Part shown: positions 27,564 through 36,746 of the stretch, piece after piece
Numbering within the stretch: position 1 is the stretch's first letter
Layout: each line of letters begins with the position of its first letter
NCBI GenBank assembly: GCA_945881845.1
Contig: CAMCVN010000003.1
Span: forward strand, 1 to 64,000
Reading direction: 5' to 3'
DNA from: Bifidobacterium breve
GTDB taxonomy: Bacteria > Actinomycetota > Thermoleophilia > Solirubrobacterales > Solirubrobacteraceae
DNA length: 64,000 nt
Made by a program: the position numbers and the translations under genes
The notes under the pieces: generated by a model
Databases searched by the model: none
The model's input: only the letters and a program-made list of their open reading frames with translations
Told to the model about the DNA's origin: nothing

Positions 27564-27995
27564 TCAGCTGGCTGGTAGGTCCTCCGGAAGGGAGACCTCT
27601 TGCGGCGGGCGCCCCTCGCCGTCCTCCTCCCACGTCTCCCAGGCGCGGGCGTCGCGCGACTCGTGCACGTTGGCGGCCGACGCCCCGACGACGAGCAGCA
27701 CAAGGCGCCCCGGCCCGCGGTTGACGACCTGGCGCCGCGTTACCGGGCCGACGCGGGCGTAGTTCCCAGGGCCGAGGCGGTGCTCCTCGCCTTCGACGAC
27801 CAGCGTTAACTCGCCGTCAAGCACGGCGTAGACCTCCTCCTGGCGCTCGTGCACGTGGACCCGCAGCCGCTGGAGCGGCTGCAGCGTGATCAGGTTGATC
27901 CCCAAGCCCGAAACCCCGAGAAGCGACCCCAGTCGCTGGAACAGCTCCTCACTGTCGGGGTCGAGAGTTGCGAACGTGACGTCAGGCTCCGGCAT
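27564..27995 (-). CDS. cupin-domain protein
   Basis: 143 aa with one small beta-barrel cupin. Motif 1 includes RLRVHVHERQEEVYAVLDGELTLVVEG (His, His and Glu metal-ligand pattern). Motif 2 (PGNYARVGPVTRRQVVN) lacks the usual His, so metal binding may be incomplete. The N- and C-terminal flanks are acidic. Substrate or signal unknown. It stands alone between two tRNA genes. Confidence 0.8.
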   Translation of the reverse strand: MPEPDVTFATLDPDSEELFQRLGSLLGVSGLGINLITLQPLQRLRVHVHERQEEVYAVLDGELTLVVEGEEHRLGPGNYARVGPVTRRQVVNRGPGRLVLLVVGASAANVHESRDARAWETWEEDGEGRPPQEVSLPEDLPAS

Positions 27996-28035
27996 CGTCG
28001 GAGAGTAACCCAGAACGGGGAGGGAGGCGACTCAA

Positions 28036-28110
28036 CGCCCCCGCCAGGACTCGAACCTGGGACCTGCCGGGTAGAAGCCGGCCGCTCTAATCCAACTGAG
28101 CTACGGGGGC
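28036..28110 (-). tRNA. tRNA-Arg (anticodon TCT)
   Basis: On the minus strand the acceptor is GCCCCCG/CGGGGGC with discriminator G. The anticodon stem GCCGG/CCGGC encloses CTTCTAC (TCT), and the T arm is CCAGG-TTCGAGT-CCTGG. CCA is not encoded. Confidence 0.96.
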
Positions 28111-28187
28111 TTGGGTCGGCTAGCCGCCGATCACTCGCACAACGGTATCGGGCGCGGCGGGTGCGGCGCCATTACTCTTGCCTACAG

Positions 28188-29069
28188 ATGGAGGGGAACC
28201 CAATCACATTGGTCGCACTACCGCTTGGCCTTGTCTTCATCATGTTCTCGCTCGGGATGGGCCTGATCAAGGATGATTTCCGCCTCGTGCTGACGGCGCC
28301 GCGCGGGGTCGTCGTTGGGATGCTCAACCTGCTGCTCGTCGCCCCACTGCTGGCTCTAGCGATTGCCACTCTCTTCAACCTGCCACCGGTTCTCGCCGTT
28401 GGCCTAGTGCTGCTTGGCGCCGCGCCGGGAGGAACGATGGCCAATCTCTTAACTCACTTGGCGCGCGGCGAGACGGCGCTCTCGGTAACGCTCACCGGCA
28501 TCTCGAGCGCACTAGCGGTGGTGACCGTCCCGCTCTACCTCTCGATCAGCTCGGCCTGGTTTGACCTAAGCGGCGTCGACAACGATGTTGAGATCGTTCC
28601 GATCGCTATTCGCGTGCTGGCGATCACGCTAGTTCCACTGATCGCCGGAATGACGATCAAGCAGCGCGCGCCGCAATGGACTGAAAAGAACTATCACCGC
28701 TTCAGGGTGATCTCATTGGCAATCTTCGTGCTGATCGTGGCAGCCGCCGTGGGCAGCGAATGGAGCCGCGTCAGCGGATACTTGGGTGACGTGCTGCTGG
28801 CGGTGATCGCGCTCAACGTCTGTGCGATGGGAATCAGCTTCATGATCGCCCGCGCGGCCCGCCTAAACGACCGCAGCTCGACTGCCATCGCGCTCGAGCT
28901 TGGGCTCCATAACGCGACTCTGGCAATCGCCGTCGGCGCCTCTCTCGACCCCGAGATGACAATCCCAGCCGCGGTCTACGGGCTCTTCATGTGGGTCACC
29001 GGCGGATCGTTCGCTTGGCTGATGGCTCGGCGCAACGGCGACCAAGCCCCGCTCGCCGCCAACACCTAA
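28188..29069 (+). CDS. BASS (bile acid:Na+ symporter) family transporter
   Basis: 293 aa with about nine membrane helices. The family features GLVLLGAAPGGTMANLLTHLARG (helix 4 sodium-site region) and ALELGLHNATLAIAVG (helix 9 region) are clear. These transporters move organic anions with sodium, but the substrate is unknown. Start ATG 28188 gives the right N-terminus. The track's 27849 start would run through tRNA-Arg. TACTCT lies 9 bases upstream, suggesting a leaderless transcript. Confidence 0.9.
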   Translation: MEGNPITLVALPLGLVFIMFSLGMGLIKDDFRLVLTAPRGVVVGMLNLLLVAPLLALAIATLFNLPPVLAVGLVLLGAAPGGTMANLLTHLARGETALSVTLTGISSALAVVTVPLYLSISSAWFDLSGVDNDVEIVPIAIRVLAITLVPLIAGMTIKQRAPQWTEKNYHRFRVISLAIFVLIVAAAVGSEWSRVSGYLGDVLLAVIALNVCAMGISFMIARAARLNDRSSTAIALELGLHNATLAIAVGASLDPEMTIPAAVYGLFMWVTGGSFAWLMARRNGDQAPLAANT

Positions 29070-29084
29070 ACCCGACCCTTCAAA

Positions 29085-29158
<74 letters not shown>

Positions 29159-29211
29159 ATGAGTTCAAGATGGTAGGGCTGTTTGGGGCCGGCATGTTCT
29201 AGCGTGCGGGT

Positions 29212-30492
29212 ATGGCCGACGTCCGCCCGCTCAATTCTCTCCGTTATGACCTCGACCGAGTCGGTGATTTCGAGGCTGTTCTCTCGCCCCCTTACGACGT
29301 TATTGACCCGGCGCAGCGGGCCGCGCTCGCTGCCCGCTCGCCGTTCAATGTCGTTGGCGTTGATCTTCCCGAGCCGGCGATCCCGGGCGGCGACCGGTAC
29401 GAGCACGCGGCCACGCTGCTTGCCGAGTGGCAGCAGGCTGGTGCACTCGTGAGAGACGAAGAACCCTCGTTCTGGATCTTGACGCAGGACTACCTCGCCC
29501 CCGACGGCAACCGCCGCACGCGCTCCGGTTTCCTCGCAGCGGTCAAGATCGAGGAGTACGGCGCCGGCAAGATTCGCCCGCACGAACGCACCCACCCAGG
29601 GCCAAAGGAAGACCGCCTCCGCCTAACACGCGCGACGAAGACCAACCTCTCACCGATCTTCGCGCTCTACTCCGATTCGACCGGAGCGGCCCGCGCAACG
29701 ATCGCCGCCCAGACGGCGGGTGATCCCTACGGCGAACAGATCGACGAGGACGCCACCGTCAACCGCCTGTGGCGAGTCACCGACCTTGACGCCCAGGCAG
29801 CGCTAAGCGAGGCGCTCGACCCAGCCGAGCTGCTGATCGCCGATGGCCACCACCGCTACGAAACGGCCCGCATCTACGCCGACGAGATCGGCGGTGACGG
29901 CCCGCACCGTTTCGTACTGATGGATCTGGTCGCGCTCGAAGACCCGGGCCTCAGCGTCTTCCCAACCCACCGCCTGATTAGCGGCCTTGCCGATGACCCC
30001 GTCCGCGCCAACGCTCTGCGCGAAACGGTTGAGGAATGCTTTGAGGTCACGGAGCTCGGTTCGACAGACGAGCTGCCGCCGAATGGCCTCTCAGCCGATG
30101 GACGCCTTCAGTTCGGCTACCTCGATTCGCGCCACAAGAGGCCCCTGCGGTTGGTGCTGCGCGACCAAGCAATCGCTGAAGAGGCCCTGGCCGAGTTCCC
30201 GCCGCCGTACCGCAAGCTCGATGCCGCGGTGCTCGAAGCGCTGATCCTCAAAGGACCGCTAGGCCTCAGCGAAGACGACATCTCACACTTCAAGGGCCTC
30301 GGCTATTCGCGCAGCGACGAAGAGGCAGTGGCGCTGATTGAGAGCGGCGAATACGACGCCGCCTTCTTCCTCTCCGGCGCGCCGATCGAGCAGATCCAGG
30401 AGATCGCCGCCGCCGGTGTCAACATGCCGCCGAAGTCGACATTCTTCACGCCGAAGGTGCCGACAGGGCTTGTCTTCAACCCGCTGTCGTAG
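29212..30492 (+). CDS. DUF1015 family protein (SerK-like)
   Basis: 426 aa, the usual length. The family signature LIADGHHRYETARIYADEIG is near residue 205, the N-terminal VLSPPYDVIDPAQ is characteristic, and the C-terminal FFTPKVPTGLVFNPL is conserved. DUF1015 proteins are related to archaeal free-serine kinase SerK, but the bacterial role is not settled. TAGCGT 6 bases before the ATG suggests a leaderless mRNA. Confidence 0.88.
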   Translation: MADVRPLNSLRYDLDRVGDFEAVLSPPYDVIDPAQRAALAARSPFNVVGVDLPEPAIPGGDRYEHAATLLAEWQQAGALVRDEEPSFWILTQDYLAPDGNRRTRSGFLAAVKIEEYGAGKIRPHERTHPGPKEDRLRLTRATKTNLSPIFALYSDSTGAARATIAAQTAGDPYGEQIDEDATVNRLWRVTDLDAQAALSEALDPAELLIADGHHRYETARIYADEIGGDGPHRFVLMDLVALEDPGLSVFPTHRLISGLADDPVRANALRETVEECFEVTELGSTDELPPNGLSADGRLQFGYLDSRHKRPLRLVLRDQAIAEEALAEFPPPYRKLDAAVLEALILKGPLGLSEDDISHFKGLGYSRSDEEAVALIESGEYDAAFFLSGAPIEQIQEIAAAGVNMPPKSTFFTPKVPTGLVFNPLS

Positions 30493-30503
30493 TCTCTTTA
30501 GTG

Positions 30504-30911
30504 ATGATGAAAGCAACCGCAACCCGCACCGAAGGCCGCCAGCACAGCATCGCGATCCGCGACCACCAGCTGACGGTTGATGAAACAGCCGACCTAGGCG
30601 GCGTCGACGCTGGCCCGACTCCACTCGAACTGCTGGCCGCAAGCCTCGCCGGCTGCGTCGCCGTGACGGTTGAAATGTACGCCGAGCGTAAGGGCTGGGA
30701 CGTCGGCAAAGTCGAAGTTGATGTTGAGTACGCCCCCGCCGAGCGCGGAACGCCAACCAAGTTTGAGGTAGTGCTGAAGGTCCCGAGCGCATTGAGCGAC
30801 GAGCAGGTCGAACGGCTCTCGGTGATTGCCGCCAAGTGCCCGGTCCACCGGATGCTCGACGGCGAAGTGATGTTCGACGAGCGTGTCGAGCGCACCGCTC
30901 TCGCGAGCTGA
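30504..30911 (+). CDS. OsmC/Ohr family thiol peroxidase
   Basis: 135 aa. The two redox cysteines are visible in ASLAGCVAVTVEMY (near residue 49) and AAKCPVHRMLDGE (near residue 111). The family reduces organic hydroperoxides, and this YhfA-like shape is common in actinobacteria. Three candidate starts (GTG 30501, ATG 30504, ATG 30507) exist. TAGTCT 8 bases before ATG 30504, overlapping the upstream stop codon, suggests its own promoter. Confidence 0.88.
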   Translation: MMKATATRTEGRQHSIAIRDHQLTVDETADLGGVDAGPTPLELLAASLAGCVAVTVEMYAERKGWDVGKVEVDVEYAPAERGTPTKFEVVLKVPSALSDEQVERLSVIAAKCPVHRMLDGEVMFDERVERTALAS

Positions 30912-31482
30912 GCTAGCGGGCGCGCTCGCGCCCGCGCTACTGAGCGCTGAGGCCGCGGCGGCGATGCCGGTGCGCGGCCGCAAGAAGGCCGGAGTGCTGG
31001 TCCCGCTCTTCGCCAGCGACGCAGGGTCACTATCGATCGTTATGACGCGCCGAGGCGATCAGCTTCGCCGCCATGCTGGCGAGCTCTCGTTCCCAGGCGG
31101 CCGCTTCGACGATGACGACGCGGACCTCAGTTCAACGGCTCTGCGCGAAGCCCACGAGGAGATCGGCCTCGCGCCGCCGTCGGTCGAGCTGCTTGGCGCG
31201 CTGCCGCCGACGCCAACGATCGCGACCGGCTACGCCGTCCACCCCTTCGTCGGATTGATCGACCCGGGTCAGGAGTGGGTTCGCTCGCAGCGCGAGGTCG
31301 CCGCCGTCCACGAGTTCGACGTCGCAGAGCTGCTCGCGGGCTACGGCAGGCGCCGGATCAAGCGCCGCGGGATCGGCTTCACAACCGACACCTATGTGGT
31401 TGACGATCAACTCGTCTGGGGTGCGACAGCGAGGATCTTGGGCGATCTATTCGCCCGCCTCGAAGCCGCCGGACTTAGCTGA
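30883..31482 (+). CDS. Nudix hydrolase, CoA pyrophosphatase (NudL) type
   Basis: 199 aa. The motif LRRHAGELSFPGGRFD followed by ALREAHEEIGL is the extended Nudix box of coenzyme A diphosphatases. It hydrolyses CoA and its oxidised or acyl forms to phosphopantetheine and 3',5'-ADP. The GTG start overlaps the osmC-like gene by 29 bp. An ATG at 30964 is possible but would remove the normal N-terminal helix. It overlaps the convergent peroxiredoxin by 8 bp at the stop codons. Confidence 0.85.
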   Translation: MSSAPLSRAELAGALAPALLSAEAAAAMPVRGRKKAGVLVPLFASDAGSLSIVMTRRGDQLRRHAGELSFPGGRFDDDDADLSSTALREAHEEIGLAPPSVELLGALPPTPTIATGYAVHPFVGLIDPGQEWVRSQREVAAVHEFDVAELLAGYGRRRIKRRGIGFTTDTYVVDDQLVWGATARILGDLFARLEAAGLS

Positions 31483-32146
31483 TCTTCACGCCGCTCGGGT
31501 CCTGAACGATGCGGATGTACGGACGTGGCTCTTCCCAGCCGTCGGGGTACTTCTCCGCCGCCTGCTCGTTCGTGACGGAGCCGGCGATGATCACGTCCTC
31601 GCCCGGCTGCCACTGAGCCGGCGTTGCGACGGCGTACTTGGCAGTTAGCTGAAGCGAGTCGAGCACGCGCAGCACCTCGTCGAAGTTGCGGCCGGTCGTC
31701 ATCGGGTAGATCAGTACGAGCTTGATCTTCTTGTCGGGCCCGATCGCAAAGACGTTTCGAAGCGTGCCGTTCTCAGCCGGGGTGCGCTCGGTTGGGTCAC
31801 CCTCAACGTCGGCCGGGAGCATCCCGTAGAGCTTGGAGACGTTGAAGTCGGTGTCGGCGATCATCGGGAAGTTCGGTGCCGTGCCTTGAGTCTCCGCGAT
31901 GTCGGAGGCCCACTTCTCGTGGTTGTCGAGCGGATCGACCGAGAGGCCGATGATCTTGACGCCGCGCTTGTCGAACTCCGGCTTGATCGAAGCCATGTAG
32001 CCGAGCTCAGTCGTGCAGACGGGAGTGAAGTCGCGCGGGTGCGAGAAGAGGACGGCCCATGACTCGCCGATCCAATCGTGGAAGTTGATCTTCCCTTCCG
32101 TTGTTTCAACGTCGAAATCTGGTGCTGTATCGCCAATAGTCGGCAT
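31475..32146 (-). CDS. 1-Cys peroxiredoxin (Prx6 type)
   Basis: 223 aa. The peroxidatic Cys lies in the DFTPVCTTELG motif near residue 44. The long C-terminal dimer domain with YAVATPAQWQPGEDVIIAG is diagnostic of the Prx6 group. It reduces peroxides, with reducing partner unknown. AAGGAGAGAG forms the ribosome site, and a TATAGT -10 box lies upstream. Confidence 0.95.
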   Translation of the reverse strand: MPTIGDTAPDFDVETTEGKINFHDWIGESWAVLFSHPRDFTPVCTTELGYMASIKPEFDKRGVKIIGLSVDPLDNHEKWASDIAETQGTAPNFPMIADTDFNVSKLYGMLPADVEGDPTERTPAENGTLRNVFAIGPDKKIKLVLIYPMTTGRNFDEVLRVLDSLQLTAKYAVATPAQWQPGEDVIIAGSVTNEQAAEKYPDGWEEPRPYIRIVQDPSGVKIS

Positions 32147-32181
32147 GCGTCTCTCTCCTTGGAGTCGGTGTTCTAGAGCAA

Positions 32182-32187
32182 ACTATA
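32182..32187 (-). promoter_or_regulatory. -10 box of peroxiredoxin gene
   Basis: TATAGT (minus strand) lies about 36 bases before the ATG, and a strong AAGGAG ribosome site follows, so this transcript has a leader. No convincing -35 box is seen. Confidence 0.5.
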
Positions 32188-32207
32188 CAAACCGGATCGC
32201 GATTATG

Positions 32208-32717
32208 TTATTTCGATGTTCTGCGCGGCCCCGCGAGCAGCCCAGCGATTGCCTGCTGGGATTCCGCGAGCCAGGCATCACGGTCGCCAAGAGGGTCGCA
32301 GTGGAGCAGCGCGAAGGGGATCGCGTTCTTCTCACGAGCCAGTTCCATCTCAGCGATGCCGCTCGCCAGCAACGGCTCGCCGATCGACCCTGCCGCCTCG
32401 TAGATCACGCCACGCACAGTCGTGTCGGTCGTCTTCTCGAGCATCATCCGCAGCCTCGAGCCGTGCAGCGCGGCGACCTTCTCCTCCTCACCGCTGGCTG
32501 TGCCAAGCAGCCAGAAGAGCAAGGTCACATTCTCGAGCGCGTAGCGCAGCGTGCCGATCACGTCCGGCGTGCCGATCCAGCACTCCCCCCCAGCCGCTTC
32601 GATCGCCGCGCGCCCGTCCTCGGTCCGCGTGACGCAGCGCGCCGCGTGGCCCTCGGCGACTAAATCCCGCGCTAGGTCGAGCCCGCGGCAGCCGCCGCCG
32701 ACTATTAGAGCCCTCAC
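32208..32717 (-). CDS. Rossmann-fold NAD(P)-binding-like protein of unknown function
   Basis: 169 aa. MRALIVGGGCRGLDLARDL is a GxGxxG-type dinucleotide-binding start of the epimerase-like class. No catalytic Tyr-x-x-x-Lys is seen, and the protein stops after about 165 residues, so it is a minimal, perhaps non-enzymatic, sensor. The GTG start overlaps the stop of the upstream membrane protein gene (GTGA), so the two are coupled. Confidence 0.65.
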   Translation of the reverse strand: MRALIVGGGCRGLDLARDLVAEGHAARCVTRTEDGRAAIEAAGGECWIGTPDVIGTLRYALENVTLLFWLLGTASGEEEKVAALHGSRLRMMLEKTTDTTVRGVIYEAAGSIGEPLLASGIAEMELAREKNAIPFALLHCDPLGDRDAWLAESQQAIAGLLAGPRRTSK

Positions 32718-33124
32718 TGCGAGCCGCCATCTGAACCGGCCACCAGCGAGCGCTCGAACTCTTCCAGCGTCTGCTCGGCCTCGCCGCGCTTGCGGCGCCG
32801 CGCGTTGCGTGCCTCAAGCAGCTGCGCGAGATCTTCCTGCTCAAGCTGCGGGTCTTCGTGAATTCCGGCCAGCTCGCGATCGATCTCAGCCTTCAGCTCA
32901 TGGTGGCTGATCTCGGCGGCGCCGCGAGCACGACGCTTCGCGTTGACAGCCTCCTGCATCTGTTCAAGGTCATCGATCTCGTTCGTGTACTCCAGTTCGG
33001 CCGAGCGGGTCTGACGCCAATCGAGCTGCTCGGCGCCCGAGCCCGGGTAAAGGATGCCGATCAGCACTACCGCAAGGACGAGCAGGGCGATGACGGCGAT
33101 CACGATCAGTGCGAATGAGTCCAC
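32714..33124 (-). CDS. membrane-anchored coiled-coil protein of unknown function
   Basis: 136 aa with a GTG start. One N-terminal membrane helix (about 4-26) is followed by a charged, mostly helical domain. Two related segments, AVNAKRRARGAAEISHHELK and ARNARRRKRGEAEQTLEEFE, look like an internal duplication. Family not recognised. It is translationally coupled to the Rossmann-like protein downstream. Confidence 0.65.
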   Translation of the reverse strand: MDSFALIVIAVIALLVLAVVLIGILYPGSGAEQLDWRQTRSAELEYTNEIDDLEQMQEAVNAKRRARGAAEISHHELKAEIDRELAGIHEDPQLEQEDLAQLLEARNARRRKRGEAEQTLEEFERSLVAGSDGGSQ

Positions 33125-33199
33125 GATCTAGCAAGTCTATGGCGCGGAGTATCACCGTTACCTGCGCGTCAAGTCACCAGAACCGTGTAGGTTTCTCTA

Positions 33200-33952
33200 A
33201 TGCTCATCGCCCGCAGCGCAAAGCTTCTGCTCACGACGGTCTGCCTCGCATCCTTTGCCCTCTCGGCAACAGCGGCAACCGCCAAGTCGCCCGTCAGCGT
33301 CGGCAACAACCCGAAGATGTACAACGAGCGTTACTGCGAGTACCTCTTCGTCCACACCGTGCCCAATGGCGCCGGAGTCAAGTATGTCGGTGATGTCTGG
33401 AACACATTCGGGCTAAACAAGTGCCCGGCCGCTCAATGGGCCGCGTCCGATCAAACGGCGCTTAAGGCGCTCTTTCCCGGCACGCTGGTGGTAAAGATCA
33501 ACGGCCCACGCTACTGGCTGATCAACAACGCGACGATCACGTGGGATTCACGGATCGACCCGCGCGGCGGCAAGGTTCGCCAGTTCCCTGGCCTCAAGAT
33601 GCGGTTCTTGACCAGCGTCGACATTCCTCTCAGTGCTCTTGCGGCCGGAGGCATCACACCTTATGAGGAGACGATCGTCAGTCGCACGACCAACTTCAAC
33701 TTCTCGCGCAAGCATCCAATCCACGAACTCGTCTCGCCCGCAGGCAAGGTCTACGCGATGCAGGCCTACTCGCAGATCGTTGACAAGACGCTGAAGCTGA
33801 AGGACCTTGCGGGACTCGGCTCGAAGCTGGCGCTGCCAGCCGGTTGGAAGTTCCGCACGCGCAAGCTTAAGAAGGACCTGACGCTTAGGACCAAGGGAGC
33901 GACGACAGTGCTCCAGGACGAGCTTCAGAACACCTATCAACTCGTGAAGTAG
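33200..33952 (+). CDS. secreted protein of unknown function
   Basis: 250 aa. A signal peptide (basic RSAK, hydrophobic LLLTTVCLASFALS, cleavage near ATA-KS) is clear. The mature part begins with MYNERYCEYLFVHTVPNG and has two Cys (about residues 46 and 75) that could form a disulfide. It has a GPRYWLINNATITWDSR core and no membrane anchor. I do not recognise a catalytic motif. TAGGTT 6 bases before ATG suggests a leaderless mRNA. Confidence 0.75.
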   Translation: MLIARSAKLLLTTVCLASFALSATAATAKSPVSVGNNPKMYNERYCEYLFVHTVPNGAGVKYVGDVWNTFGLNKCPAAQWAASDQTALKALFPGTLVVKINGPRYWLINNATITWDSRIDPRGGKVRQFPGLKMRFLTSVDIPLSALAAGGITPYEETIVSRTTNFNFSRKHPIHELVSPAGKVYAMQAYSQIVDKTLKLKDLAGLGSKLALPAGWKFRTRKLKKDLTLRTKGATTVLQDELQNTYQLVK

Positions 33953-34002
33953 TAGCTCGAAGCGGGCGCAGTGCAGCGGCCCCAAGTCGATAAGGTCGCA
34001 GA

Positions 34003-35181
34003 ATGAACTTCGACCTTTCCGATGAACAGAAGCTGATCGAGCAAACCGCTCGCGAGTTCACCGACGGCGAGATCAAGCCGGTCGCGGGCGAGAACTCGGA
34101 GAACCACTTCTTCGACCGCGAGCTCGTCAACAAGATCGCCGCGCAAGGCTTCCTTGGCGCGATCGTGCCGCGTGAATACGGCGGCGCCGGCCTCGATTAC
34201 ACGACCTACGCGATCATCTGCGAAGAGATCGGCCGCGGCTGCTCGGCGATGCGGACCGTCGTCTCGGTCCAGACTTCGCTCGTCTGCTCAACGATTCTCA
34301 AGTGGGGAACCGAGGAGCAGAAGCAGCGTTATCTGCCGCTGCTCTGCTCGGGCGAATGGCTCGGTTGCTTCGGCCTGACCGAGCCCGACAGCGGCTCGGC
34401 GGCCGGCGATCAGAAGACGCGCGCCGTTCAGCAGGACGACGGAACTTGGCTTATCAACGGCGCGAAGATGTGGATCTCGCTCGGCAACAACGCCAGCCTT
34501 GCCTTGATCTTCGCCCAGACCGACCCGTCCCTGGCCCACCGCGGCCTCGCCTGCTTCCTCGTCGAGACAGACCAGCCCGGCTTTGTTCCTTCTCAGATCA
34601 CAGCCAAGATGGGGCTCTGGGCTTCGGATACGGCCGAGATCGCACTGAACGATGTAACGGCATCGGCCGATTCGATGCTCGGCGAAGTTGGCGACGGCTT
34701 CAAGGTCGCGATGAGCGCGCTCGACTCGGGGCGCTATTCGGTCGCCGCTGGCTGCGTCGGCCTTGCGCGTGCCTCGCTTGAGGAGTCGATCGCGTACGCC
34801 AACGAACGGACCCAGTTCAACCGACCGATCGCCGGCTTCCAGCTCGTCCAGGCGATGATCGCCGACATGGTCGTCAAGACCGAAGCTGCACGACTACTGG
34901 TCTATAAGGCGGGCTCAGTCAAAGATGCCGGCAAGCCAAGCACGCTCGAAACTTCGATCGCCAAGTACTACGCCACCGAAGCCGCTGTCTGGTGCTCGGA
35001 CAAAGCGATTCAGGTTCACGGCGGCGCTGGCTACAGCCGCGAACATCCCGTCGAGCGCTACTACCGCGACGCTCGTGTGACGACGATTTACGAAGGAACC
35101 TCGCAGATTCAGCAGCTAATCATCGGCCGCGCCGTGACAGGTCAGGACGCGCTCAAGCCGATGACGGTCGAGGGCCGGTAG
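34003..35181 (+). CDS. acyl-CoA dehydrogenase
   Basis: 392 aa FAD enzyme of beta-oxidation or branched-chain degradation. Seen are the N-terminal helical domain, the LTEPDSGSAAGDQKTRA flavin/substrate motif, RTQFNRPIAGFQ, and the C-terminal QVHGGAGYSREHPVERYYRDARVTTIYEGTSQIQ with the catalytic Glu. The short-chain/butyryl-type pattern makes acyl chain specificity uncertain. TAAGGT lies 6 bases upstream of the ATG. Confidence 0.95.
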   Translation: MNFDLSDEQKLIEQTAREFTDGEIKPVAGENSENHFFDRELVNKIAAQGFLGAIVPREYGGAGLDYTTYAIICEEIGRGCSAMRTVVSVQTSLVCSTILKWGTEEQKQRYLPLLCSGEWLGCFGLTEPDSGSAAGDQKTRAVQQDDGTWLINGAKMWISLGNNASLALIFAQTDPSLAHRGLACFLVETDQPGFVPSQITAKMGLWASDTAEIALNDVTASADSMLGEVGDGFKVAMSALDSGRYSVAAGCVGLARASLEESIAYANERTQFNRPIAGFQLVQAMIADMVVKTEAARLLVYKAGSVKDAGKPSTLETSIAKYYATEAAVWCSDKAIQVHGGAGYSREHPVERYYRDARVTTIYEGTSQIQQLIIGRAVTGQDALKPMTVEGR

Positions 35182-35190
35182 AGCTCTGAG

Positions 35191-35727
35191 ATGACCGCTG
35201 CGGTCGAGCTCCGGTGGGCGCGGCACGATTCACCGCTCGGCCCACTGCTGCTGGCCTGCAGCGACCGCGGACTGGTAGCTGTCAGCTTTCTTGACGGCCG
35301 CGACGCAGACGAGGATGCGGCGCGGTTCGCGACTGCCCGCGGCGCCACCGCGATCGAGCAGCCTGCCGCACTGGCCGATCTGGGGCGCCAACTTGATCGG
35401 TACTTCGCGGGCTCGCGGGAGCGGTTCGCGCAAGCGATCGACTGGGAGCAGTTCGAGCCGTTTCAGAGGCGAGTGCTCCAGCGCTGCGCGACGATCGAAT
35501 ACGGCGACCGGATCAGCTACGGCGAACTGGCCGAGGAGATCGGCGCGCCACGCGCCGCGCGCGCCGTCGGCAACGCGCTGCGGTCGAACCCGATCACGAT
35601 CGCGATTCCCTGCCACCGAGTTGTCCGTTCCGATGGCAGCATCGGTGGCTACGGCGGAGAAGATCGCGAGCAGCGCAAGGCGCGGCTGCTGGAGCTTGAG
35701 CTGGGCAGCGCAGCGGCCGCGGCCTAA
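35191..35727 (+). CDS. ogt: methylated-DNA--[protein]-cysteine S-methyltransferase
   Basis: 178 aa. It repairs O6-alkylguanine in a suicide reaction. The acceptor Cys is in the PCHRVV motif near residue 149, with the Asn-hinge region RAVGNALRSNPI before it and GGYGG after it. The C-terminus is Ala-rich. The TAA overlaps the TAG of trxB on the other strand (CTAA). Confidence 0.95.
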   Translation: MTAAVELRWARHDSPLGPLLLACSDRGLVAVSFLDGRDADEDAARFATARGATAIEQPAALADLGRQLDRYFAGSRERFAQAIDWEQFEPFQRRVLQRCATIEYGDRISYGELAEEIGAPRAARAVGNALRSNPITIAIPCHRVVRSDGSIGGYGGEDREQRKARLLELELGSAAAAA

Positions 35728-36734
35728 GCCTGCGTGCTGCCGTACTGCTCGGAGGCGAGGTCGTCGCCAGCTACCCCTGCCGGAGTTTCAATTTCCGGTG
35801 TGTCACGCAGGTACCACTCGGCGTCAAGCGCGGCTTGGCAGCCGAGCGCGGCAGCCGTTATTGCCTGGCGGTAGGTGTGATCAACGAGGTCGCCAGCGGC
35901 GAAGACACCAGGCAGTTTGGTGCGAGTCGAACGCCCCTCCGTAATCACGTAGCCCTCGTCGTCGATCTCAACCATGCCGGCAGCGATCTGCGATTGCGGT
36001 TCGTGGCCAATCGCGATGAAAGCGCCCTGCGTCGGCAGTATCTGCTGCTCCCCGGTCTCGGCATTGAGCAGCGTGGCGCTCTCCAGCGCACCGTTCTCGC
36101 CAGCCTCAAAGCTTTCGACAGTGAACGGAGTCGCCCACTCGATGTTCTCCGTTCCACGCGCGCGGTCGAGCATGATCTTCGAGGCGCGGAACTCGCTGCG
36201 GCGGTTGACGATCGTCACCTTCGAAGCGAACTTGGCGAGGAAGATTGCCTCCTCCATTGCCGAATCACCACCGCCGACAATGATCGTCTCCTTGTCGACG
36301 AAGAATGCCGCGTCGCAGGTGGCGCAGTAGGAGACTCCGCGGCCCGAGAGCTCGTCTTCGCCGGGCGCGCCGATCTTCTTGTGTTCGGCGCCCATCGCGA
36401 GGATCACAGTGCGGGCCTGATACTCCTGCTCACCGACCCAGACGCGGTGCACGCCGCCGGGCTGGTCGGAGAGCTCAAGCTTGGTCGCCAGATCCGTAAT
36501 GAAACGAGTGCCAAAGCGCTCGGCCTGGTCGCGCATCGTCTGCATTAGCTCGGGGCCTTGGATGCCGTCGCGGAAGCCGGGGTAGTTCTCAACCTCGGTC
36601 GTCTGCTGGAGCAGACCGCCCCACTGCCAACCCTCGATCAGCAGCGGCGAGAGGTTGGCGCGAGAGGTGTAAAGCGCCGCCGTGTATCCGGCCGGGCCGC
36701 TGCCAACAATGATTACGTTCTCGATCTCGGCCAT
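35724..36734 (-). CDS. trxB: thioredoxin reductase
   Basis: 336 aa. The FAD motif GSGPAGYTAALYTSRA and the redox-active CATC in VSYCATCDAAFF (near residue 136) are present, with NADPH motif VGGGDSAMEEA next. The C-terminal GVFAAGDLVDHTYRQAITAAALG is typical. Start ATG 36734 has a GGAGAAG ribosome site. The track's 36746 is a GTG that sits on that site. No thioredoxin gene is adjacent. The gene upstream is a flippase-like protein. Confidence 0.96.
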   Translation of the reverse strand: MAEIENVIIVGSGPAGYTAALYTSRANLSPLLIEGWQWGGLLQQTTEVENYPGFRDGIQGPELMQTMRDQAERFGTRFITDLATKLELSDQPGGVHRVWVGEQEYQARTVILAMGAEHKKIGAPGEDELSGRGVSYCATCDAAFFVDKETIIVGGGDSAMEEAIFLAKFASKVTIVNRRSEFRASKIMLDRARGTENIEWATPFTVESFEAGENGALESATLLNAETGEQQILPTQGAFIAIGHEPQSQIAAGMVEIDDEGYVITEGRSTRTKLPGVFAAGDLVDHTYRQAITAAALGCQAALDAEWYLRDTPEIETPAGVAGDDLASEQYGSTQA

Positions 36735-36746
36735 GCTCTTCTCCAC